A stretch of DNA of 64,000 nt, taken from Trichosphaerium sp. ATCC 40318. Lineage: Eukaryota; Discosea; Flabellinia; Trichosidae. The notes below the pieces were generated by a model that did no database searches, had not been told where the DNA came from, and was given only the letters and a program-made list of their open reading frames with translations. Below are positions 56,800-64,000 of this stretch, piece by piece. The DNA lies in contig JALMLS010000436.1 of the NCBI GenBank assembly GCA_038496445.1, forward strand, positions 1 through 64,000, read 5' to 3'. Numbering within the stretch: position 1 is the stretch's first letter; each line of letters starts with the position of its first letter. Made by a program: the position numbers and the translations under genes.

Positions 56800-58713
56800 C
56801 TATTGGAGTACTTTTCTGCCATTCTTCATAACACATTGTAGTGTTAGTTTTCCATTTTGATCCCATTCTTTGTACTCACCGTTATCTAAGTTATTCCTCA
56901 TCATACATTGAATACTTATTTGACCATTCTCATACCATTCTTTGTACTCTCCTTCATACTTTGAGTTCACACAGTAGCATTGTATACATAAATTCCCGTT
57001 TTGGTACCATTCCTTGTACTCTCCTTCTTTCTTACCTCTCTTTGAAGAGTGCTCACAACGAAGTTGACCACATTCATACCACATCCTAGCTAAACCTTCA
57101 GCTTGTCCATTGACACGAGTCAAGCATCGTTTCATTTGTCCATTGGGGTACCATTCTTTTTCTTCTCCATGAGGAATACTGTCCTTTACATAAAACTGTA
57201 AAAACAACTGTCCATTCCTGTGCCAACTTTTTACTTCGCCTTGTACTTTGTCATTCCATCGGTAGAGGCACTTTGACACTTGTCCATTATCATAGAACTC
57301 TTCATACTTTCCTGCAGTTTTTCCATTCTCTGCTGCATACCGTACTTGTAGTTTACCATTTTCATACCATTGCCTACACTCTCCATGTTTTAAGCCGTGT
57401 TTCCAAAATCGTTGAGATGACATCTGTCCACTACTGTACCAGCAATCATGTTCTCCTTCTTTTTTTCCATTGCGTATAGTATAAACCTGTTTCATTTGTC
57501 CATTTTCATACCACTCTTCCACTAATCCTTCCATCACATCATTGATATAACGTACACACAACGCAAGTTGTGTATTTTCATGCCACTGCTTGTATTTACC
57601 ATTCTTCTTTCCGTTCTTGTACTCGCAACTTTTTATCTTATTCCCATCTTTATACATGACATTCTTGCCATCCGGTATGCCATTCTTTACCTCAAGACTA
57701 CTTGTAATTTGTCCATCCTCATCCCACTTTTTCACAATACCATAAGGCCTACCATTGCAACAGAATCTTTCGGCTTTTCTTGTTCCATTTTCGTGGTAGT
57801 GCGTTTCTTTTAGACATTGCATGCCATGTATAATTTCCAAGTTGCCTTCTTTGATCATTTGTTGGTTATAGCAATCATCTGTGCTATCTTCGAAGAATAA
57901 ACAAGATTTAAGGTTCCCATTCTCATAATATTCTTTCTTAAACCGCACTATTTTATTGCAATGAACAAAGAAGTGTATCTTTAGTTTGCCATTTTTATAC
58001 CACATTTTTACTTCACCTTCTGATACTCCATTGTTTACACTGATAGAGGCTTCCATATTACCATTTTCATACCACTTTTGGAGTATTCCTTCGCACTTGT
58101 CATTTTTACACCAGCCTTGTTCAGATATCTGTCCGTTTTCATACCACTTTTGGAGCTTACCGATCTTCTTGCCATGTTCATACAAGCAATGGAATGCAAT
58201 CTGTCCGTTCGAGTACCACTGTTTTCTCTCTCCATGGAACTCGTTATTCAGGAAGAACACTTCATGATGCAGCTGCCCATTTTCATGCCACCACAATCCT
58301 TTTCCTGTTGCCTTTCCATACTCATGGTAGTAATGCACCTCAAGTTGTCCGTTTTTATACCAGTCTTTCGACTCACCCACAGGTAGTTGAATCATGGCCT
58401 TTAACTCTCCTGTTGAATACCACTGCTTCCAGGTACCCTTTTTTCTAAAGTCATTCGTAAAATGAGTGTTTTTAGCAGCTGCAGCAGACAGTAGGTGATA
58501 TTTTATGAACACTTCTTTGTCGAGCGAGCATATGGAACATTGAATATCGCTTGGTAATTGTGTCAGAAGACCATGTGATACTGAACGAGCTAAAGAATAA
58601 AACTTAGCCACTAAAAATACGAGAAAGTTATAGGTACGCACCGTGTATTCTCTGTATTTTCTTTTGTAAGGTTTGCATAAGTAATACCAAGAATTGTTCC
58701 AACGTGTCAACAA
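56800..58713 (-). CDS. Long intronless MORN/YwqK-type repeat protein
   Basis: A single 637-codon frame with about 22 repeats of the form GEVKSWHRNGQLFLQFYVKD or GEYKEWYENGQISIQCMMRN. The N-terminal ~80 residues include LLTQLPSDIQCSICSLDKEV, an F-box-like pattern comparable to the start of the 22.3 kb gene. Repeats differ more from one another than in that gene, so the array is older. The lack of introns over 1.9 kb and the repeat type match marseillevirus-like proteins rather than the neighbouring cellular genes. Its binding partner is unknown. A Tyr/Lys-rich stretch at the extreme N-terminus could mean the true start is an internal Met. Confidence 0.85.
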   Translation of the reverse strand: MLTRWNNSWYYLCKPYKRKYREYTVRTYNFLVFLVAKFYSLARSVSHGLLTQLPSDIQCSICSLDKEVFIKYHLLSAAAAKNTHFTNDFRKKGTWKQWYSTGELKAMIQLPVGESKDWYKNGQLEVHYYHEYGKATGKGLWWHENGQLHHEVFFLNNEFHGERKQWYSNGQIAFHCLYEHGKKIGKLQKWYENGQISEQGWCKNDKCEGILQKWYENGNMEASISVNNGVSEGEVKMWYKNGKLKIHFFVHCNKIVRFKKEYYENGNLKSCLFFEDSTDDCYNQQMIKEGNLEIIHGMQCLKETHYHENGTRKAERFCCNGRPYGIVKKWDEDGQITSSLEVKNGIPDGKNVMYKDGNKIKSCEYKNGKKNGKYKQWHENTQLALCVRYINDVMEGLVEEWYENGQMKQVYTIRNGKKEGEHDCWYSSGQMSSQRFWKHGLKHGECRQWYENGKLQVRYAAENGKTAGKYEEFYDNGQVSKCLYRWNDKVQGEVKSWHRNGQLFLQFYVKDSIPHGEEKEWYPNGQMKRCLTRVNGQAEGLARMWYECGQLRCEHSSKRGKKEGEYKEWYQNGNLCIQCYCVNSKYEGEYKEWYENGQISIQCMMRNNLDNGEYKEWDQNGKLTLQCVMKNGRKVLQ

Positions 58714-59359
58714 ACTTGTTGACCTGATATTTCTGCTTTTAAGTAAGACATTGGCTAAGTGTTGTGCACATTTGCCCTACTGTGTTACACAGTTATCCTT
58801 TGGTATTCTTAGAATACATGTGTATTTAGTCACGCTTTCGTCAATCAGAGCTATTTCCCTTTAGCTACTTAGGCGTTGTACGTTTTTAGAAGATAAACAC
58901 TACACGGTCGCTTTGGAGTTCACTAAGTTTTTTGGCTCATACATATTCACGTGGTGCCAATCGTTTCGCCTATTAAACTCCACTGAACTTCACTTTCTTA
59001 GATTGTGAAATTTATTGACCACGTGCCTATTGATAAACTGTTGATATTGGCTCAAAGATGCTGAGAAGTACCCTGCTAAATCGTGTAGGTAACACCAGTT
59101 ATTAAAGTGGTAGAGTGTTCACTTGTTTTTGGTTAGATCTATGTTAGCTCATCGCAGAGAGCCAACGCATGCAATGGATTGACCCTTTGGGCTCAAGTTT
59201 CACTTAGTTTTTCTTCGCAAGATATTTTATACGCGAGGCTTTAAGACGCGGCGTGTCATTGGTACAATCTGTAGTATTCTACTCAGTTTTTTGCGAAGTA
59301 TAAAGTTTATTACTTTAGATGTTTTTGACTTAGTACACGTGTTTCATATTTATTGTATT
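58714..59359. other. Intergenic region
   Basis: No coding frame. CACGTG occurs three times (near 58949, 59020 and 59337). It includes the promoter side of the MORN-type gene and the 3' flank of the monooxygenase gene. Confidence 0.5.
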
Positions 59360-61891
59360 CTAAAGTTTTGATTTAATCATGTACTGTGGTTTTCTATTTG
59401 GGTCTGTTAATCTATACTGAGAAGGATACAATGGTTCCTTTGTTAACTTATCATAGCTTTCTTTTGATTTATCAATTTCAGGGAAGCATCCAACATCTTT
59501 TGCAAGATCATCCACGTAAGGTCCAAAACGTATAACCATACCGAACTTTGGCTTTCTCTTATTATATTCTTTTAATTTTTCATCTATCCATTCTTCTTTG
59601 ATAGCTCTTGTTGGTTTTGTAATACGACCTTAGAAAGAGAAAAAAGTTAACAAAAAAAAAATATCAAAAAAAAAAAAACAGAGTTGGGACAACTACGAGT
59701 ATCATATTTGATTCATCTCAGTTAAATTCGAGAATATATTATTTTAATATGTTTTTAAGATAATAAAGGAACGAATTTAACAAAAGGACTGAAAACGCAG
59801 GAGAAAAAACAATATTGTTTTGAAGAGTTTTTTTTTGCACCTGAGCTTATTCCTGCAGCCCACCTAGCCTGCATTTCTGCCACAACAAAGATAGCACCCA
59901 AAGTATCGCTCTGAGCGAGAAAGAATAAATTATCAAACTTCTCATGCATCACGTGTTTGTATAGCCTCATTCTACCAGGACCAACAGGAGCTACTAAGTC
60001 TTCATCGAAGAAAGGAAAATGTAGCAAATTATATCCAGTCGCCAAAATAACGATATCATAGGACTCATGATTACCATCTACGAATGTAACACCATCGCTT
60101 GTAAATGTATCAATATCTGGCTTACATACAAGTCGACCTGTTTCTAAATGATCAAGTAATAGAGGTACATCCTTAGATATAGAAAGTTGGATTTTTGATG
60201 GATGTTCTTTTTTTGGTTGAGGGAAACCAAGGTTTACTAAAGCTTTCGTTGTTGGTAAGCAGAATTGAAAGACATCTTTTGCTCTTTCTTCTGGAGTACT
60301 ATTATTCTTATCTCTTGTGATAAAGTATTGATCAAGTGGTATATCTTTTGAATCAAAATGTCGAGGAATAACATAAACACCACTACAAAAAAGTAAAGTA
60401 AGAAAAAACCCGACGAAAAATTATTGCATTCGGCAATTTTGTTCTACCACTTTTAGCACGTGGTTGCTGGTAAAAGAAGTTGTACAATTTACCAGAGATC
60501 TGGTAAGACCAAATACTTGGTGATTCAGTTTAGTTCAGGGCAGTCTTACAACCATTATGTTGTCCGAAAGCTTTTTTTTTAATTCTATTTGGGACTGGTA
60601 CGATAAAAATGATACGTACGTTCTTATAGCAATATGTGTTGATTTAGAAACAGAAGCTATAGCTATAGAAATATCTAGTCCACTATTTCCAGCACCAACG
60701 ATTAAAACACGTTTATCAACAAACTCGGAAACAGAGCGAACTTTCTGAGAATGCATTATTTTACCCTGAAACGTGCTTTTCCCTACAACAAACAACGATT
60801 AATACTAAAGATACAATAAAGAAATACATCAAAAACAACAGGTTTGCATTTGAAATGATTGCAGTCATCATAGATTTGAAGGACAAATGATCTTTAGGGA
60901 CAATCCAGAACGAACGATCAAAAAACAAAGGGGAGCATTTGCTTGCCTTTGAAAAATGGTATTTTAGGAGATGCGAATTGTCCGCTGCATACGAAGATAC
61001 CGTCAACCACAAGCCAAAGTACTTGTGACTTGTTTCTACATCTATAAGCCACTTTCCATTTATTTCCAACAGGTATAGCTCTTACGACTTTACATCCAAA
61101 CTAAAATTTTTTTTTAATGTTAGCCTTCCTTCTACAGTATTCAAAAAATCCAATCACAAAACGTCATTGCAAAATTAAGTATTTATCAATATTTCTCACC
61201 CAACGAAAACGCTCATACGATAAATAAGGGTATGAAGTTTCGATGAACAATAGAAGAAAAAAAAAATTCCACAAAAAAAAAAAAGAACACGTGCACTCAA
61301 GTGCCACGTTCTTGTTTGAGCTTTCTTGAGCGTAAAAAAAAATACGTTACACGTACTTTAATGCGCTGATAAAGGTCATACTTGAGAGCGTACTCTCGTA
61401 AGTAATCAACAATTTGCCTATGGTTTGCGTAGTGACTATCACACTTCATTTCAAAGTCCGAAAAGCCCATCATTTTAGCTGAAGAGTTTGACTGTAGAAA
61501 CTCATATGCACAAGCGTTACTTGACTCATCGCCTAAAACAGACGTAGTTTAGCGGTTTAATTCATGTTTAGAGTCGTTTAAATAAACAGAAAAGTTTAAA
61601 ACAGTCTGTAAGCGCCAAAACCGCCTAAAAAACGCGCGAGCGTTTAAATTGATAGTAATAAGCGTACGTTTTTCATCGTAGACCCAAACGCCACCCAAGG
61701 AGTCGCTTTGTTCGAATACTATTGGTATTAAGCCTTCTTCGAGAAGGGCCTTTGCGCTGGCTAACCTACAAGCGGTGTTTATAACGTTTAAGAAAAACCT
61801 TTTTTCATTACCCACTAGAACCTGCGCCAATGACTGCTACGGTACCGCGTCGTAGCGTGTGACGTACTGCTGTGAGTTTTGGTATGAACAT
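59360..61891 (-). CDS. Flavin-containing monooxygenase (class B)
   Basis: About eight exons. The FAD-binding GxGxxG is in VAVIGAGSSGLASAKALLEE, split by a GTAATG intron. Then IVFEQSDSLGGVWVY, MGFSDFEMKCDSHYANHRQI, KYDLYQRI, and the FMO identifying motif in FQGKIMHSQKVR (FxGxxxHxxx, ending Arg rather than Tyr/Phe). The NADPH-binding GxGxSG is in VLIVGAGNSGLDISIAI. Then SYDIVILATGYN, the ATG motif before the FAD tail, and the C-terminal FDNLFFLAQSDTLGAIFVVA and AEMQARWAAG. All key motifs are present. FMOs oxygenate nitrogen, sulfur or carbon in small molecules using NADPH and O2. The start at 61891 is the first Met before the Rossmann fold. Confidence 0.9.
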
Positions 61892-62399
61892 TACAAAACA
61901 AAGGAAGAAAAGGTATCACAACTTAACCAAAACCGATTACTTGTTGGTAGCTTTGGCCGGTACTGGTATAATTTTCTAGGCTGTAAAGTAGTCTATGTAC
62001 CTTCAGTTCCAAATGCTGTTGATGACACGAGACTGAACAGACATGGCAACAGTAGCGAAGTTTTGTTAGCCTGTAAGTTAAATCACGTGATTGAGTTTGT
62101 TTGGTTTTGGTAGTTTGTTCATTCCCACATGAACTTCAGCGCTTGAGGCTTTTAAAACTCCGGTATATGATTGTGTACAAAGAAATTATGGAGTAGTTAC
62201 CTTTGCTACAGCCACTAACCTCAAAGTAATGGACGAAAAATTGCCTGAAGTTTGTGTACCAATGGGAACTGTACTCCTACTGAGTTTCACCAGGTTACTT
62301 CCCGTGTGTACCTACTCAGCCTATTGTCTATAGCAGTGCTTATAGAACTGTACTTGTTAGCTTTTCAGTTGGCTATACCTAAGAAACGTGCTACTATAA
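61859..62399 (+). CDS. Hypothetical protein, divergent from the monooxygenase
   Basis: The frame from 61859 reads QLNQNRLLVGSFGRYWYNFL, then PSVPNAVDDTRLNRHGNSSE. It is spliced at a GTAAGT donor (62072) to LEAFKTPVYDCVQRNYGVVT and LPEVCVPMGTVLLLSF. A last intron may give a short tail and stop near 62399; unspliced, the stop is near 62330. The annotated start overlaps the monooxygenase 5' end on the other strand, so the real start is likely further in. I know no such family. Confidence 0.4.
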
Positions 62400-62424
62400 A
62401 AATCAATCAACTTTTTTATTTACA

Positions 62425-62928
62425 TTAGCGTCTGATTTTTTGTACAAGTTTTGTAGTAGAAATATCGGTACAGTCATGTCTGATGTAAATAACTTTCACC
62501 TTATTCTCATCCAACCATGCCTTCTCTTCCTTGTTTATATTCTCAACGTTATAATCTGATCCTTTAGTCAAGAAATGAGGGTATATAAGAGGAAATGTAT
62601 TCAGCAAGTTAGGTTCGTTAAAAATATACACAAAGTCGACGCATCTCAGCGAAGTTAACATTCGTGCTCTATACTTCTGGTTCACAACAGGTCTCTCTGG
62701 CCCTTTTATCTTCGATACAGATTCATCAGAGTTTATAGAAACAACCAGAACATCTCCAAGCTTCGAAGCTGCTTCAAGATATGCCACGTGACCAGCATGA
62801 AGCATATCAAAGCATCCAGCTGCCATTGTAACGGTTTTACCTTCTTTTTTTACTCTTGAAATTTCATCTTTTAGTTGTTGTTTTGTTTGTAGAAGCATTT
62901 TGTTAATGCGGATACAGATCACTTTCAT
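62425..62928 (-). CDS. HldE/RfaE-like nucleotidyltransferase (bacterial type), intronless
   Basis: One 167-codon frame with the nucleotidyltransferase HxGH motif in MAAGCFDMLHAGHVAYLEAA. It continues LGDVLVVSINSDESVSKIKG, RPVVNQKYRARMLTSLRCVD, and the rfaE-type end KGSDY and STTKLVQKI. This is the single-domain adenylyltransferase half of bacterial ADP-heptose synthase rather than a eukaryotic ethanolamine-phosphate cytidylyltransferase, which carries two such domains. The likely reaction is attachment of a nucleotide to a sugar phosphate. The lack of introns and the bacterial-type sequence suggest acquisition from bacteria. The partner kinase domain is absent from this window. Confidence 0.85.
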   Translation of the reverse strand: MKVICIRINKMLLQTKQQLKDEISRVKKEGKTVTMAAGCFDMLHAGHVAYLEAASKLGDVLVVSINSDESVSKIKGPERPVVNQKYRARMLTSLRCVDFVYIFNEPNLLNTFPLIYPHFLTKGSDYNVENINKEEKAWLDENKVKVIYIRHDCTDISTTKLVQKIRR

Positions 62929-63257
62929 AGATTTGAGAAATCAGTTGACGTCCTGTTTCGTTCAGTAAATGATGTCATAAAACTACCAAAACCTCCGATA
63001 TCGTACAACGGTAGTTTTCGTGGTATTCATACCGTGATTGCGAACAAATATACAAATACGTAGGTACTAAGTGACAGAAGCAAGAGAATAACTCCGCCGT
63101 TACCTTTTTTCTTTATTTTACACGTGTTGTATAATTCCATTTTTTCTCGTTTTATTTACATGACCGGCACCTATAGCTCAAATCTTTACCCGAAATTAAA
63201 CGTCATTTTTTTCTATTGGTGCTTGCAAAGCTTGGAAGCACGTGATAAAAATATGTT
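62929..63257. other. Intergenic region
   Basis: It should hold the promoter of the HldE-like gene and upstream exons, if any, of the next gene. A plus-strand stretch near 62990-63060 (KLPKPPISYNGSFRGIHTV) is open but has no start codon. CACGTG occurs near 63121 and 63239. Confidence 0.35.
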
Positions 63258-63547
63258 GTGGTTTTGAGATGTACTTCTTATTTCTTGCTCTTTAGATATT
63301 CACTCGTTTATTTAGGTGGAAAAGCTGATACAAAAGACTGCTCATGGTGGTGTACGGTCCAAATGAGACTGTTAGATATTTTACAAAGACATACAAACAA
63401 TTGTTCTTTGACACCTTTTGCAAAAGCATCTTTTTTTTGGAAAGAAGTAACTTGTTTATTGTTTCTTAGGCTCTTTATGTGCGCGCCCAATTACAAAATT
63501 GGCTAAATGATAGTAAAGAAAGCTTATTAAGTGCTGTAGAACAATAA
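63258..63547 (+). CDS. Hypothetical gene, 3' exons only
   Basis: Exons read YLGGKADTKDCSWWCTVQMR and LLDILQRHTNNCSLTPFAKA, then across a GTAACT intron (63447-63469) AQLQNWLNDSKESLLSAVEQ before TAA. The frame stays open leftward without a clear start, so upstream exons are missing from the model. I recognise no family. Confidence 0.45.
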
Positions 63548-64000
63548 ACAACTTTATATTTCTACCTATCGTCAAGTTTATGCACCCTTGCAAGTACTTT
63601 AAACGCTTTTGTTTATTTGGGAAGGCGATCTCGAGGTTTTTTTTGATGAGATACGTGCTTCTTTGAATAGCTTTTTTAGCCTTTTTTTTGTTTTAATCCA
63701 ATTCTATCACTTCTCTTGTTACTGCAATCTTTGATGAAAGTGCCCTGTTTTAACAATACTGTCTATGCAATGTCAAGTACCTTCGTAGTTACAATCTGTC
63801 AAATAAACAGCGTAATAATGTTTGACTAACGGCCGTTTTATTCTCCGAAGTAGGACTGTAATGACATTATTACAAACTTCTAATGCAACAATCCTTGGTG
63901 GCTTTTTGCCAATGAATATCGCGTTCTTTTAACATGCCAACAGGGGATTGTAAACGCTACTATGTCGCGAATCAACTGTTTTTACAAACAACTTGTAACC
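63548..64000. other. Right-edge sequence without a confident gene
   Basis: T-rich runs and no long frame. Short plus-strand frames near 63766-63830 and 63862-63930 have Met starts but no family resemblance. Confidence 0.4.

Noticed and set aside
62425-62928. Eukaryotic ethanolamine-phosphate cytidylyltransferase
   Set aside because: That enzyme has two nucleotidyltransferase domains. This single short domain carries the RPVVNQKYRARML and KGSDY features of the bacterial RfaE/HldE type.

Overview
The window is AT-rich nuclear DNA from an intron-rich, probably unicellular eukaryote. Genes lie on both strands with short intergenic gaps. Most are cut by introns of roughly 35-100 bases that begin GTACGT, GTAAGT or GTGCGT and end in AG. 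TAA, TAG and TGA all act as stops, so the code looks standard. The gene content (Ras/Rab/Arf-like GTPases, a multi-LIM protein, a tyrosine-kinase-like receptor, F-box proteins, Atg27, Nop10, PARP) fits an amorphean protist such as an amoeba or a unicellular holozoan. The sequence alone does not name the species. There is no bacterial operon structure, and I found no tRNA, rRNA or CRISPR array.

Layout. 0-11.8 kb: end of a secreted or GPI-type protein, an Atg27-like sorting receptor, a chromodomain-2OG dioxygenase fusion, a sodium/solute symporter, a serine carboxypeptidase and an F-box protein. 11.8-18.1 kb: a receptor kinase with a beta-helix/mucin ectodomain, convergent with a laminin-G membrane protein. 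19.8-26.7 kb: an intronless F-box/LRR gene, an intronless MORN-type repeat gene, a Ras gene and an F-box/Rab-like GTPase fusion. 26.7-42 kb: a rearranged block with three copies (A, B, C) of a ~2.5 kb unit carrying a Pro-Thr mucin gene, relics of LIM, MORN and LRR genes, two parts of a FunK1-like kinase, and a beta-helix/Cys-rich membrane protein. 42-45.3 kb: LIM gene, GTPase fragment and an Arf-like gene with a MITE in an intron. 45.9-52 kb: one large gene model reading C2, Ser-rich, NADAR, ankyrin, PARP and a FYVE-like finger. 52.3-64 kb: Nop10, a DEP-C2 protein, a second long MORN-type gene, a flavin monooxygenase, a bacterial-type HldE-like nucleotidyltransferase and unassigned exons.

Themes. 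The genes belong to membrane and surface biology, small-GTPase signalling, F-box adaptors, ADP-ribose chemistry and RNA processing; no single pathway unites them. Three long intronless repeat genes stand out against the intron-rich background and resemble repeat proteins of amoeba-infecting giant viruses. The 25-30 kb and 39-45 kb blocks look like an inverted segmental duplication in which each copy kept a different gene. The palindrome CACGTG is strongly over-represented. The most novel proteins are the NADAR-PARP fusion, the chromodomain-dioxygenase fusion and the F-box-GTPase fusion.

Limits. Exon joins were deduced by eye from reading frames and splice-like motifs. Gene ends are reliable where a domain ends at a stop codon and approximate elsewhere.
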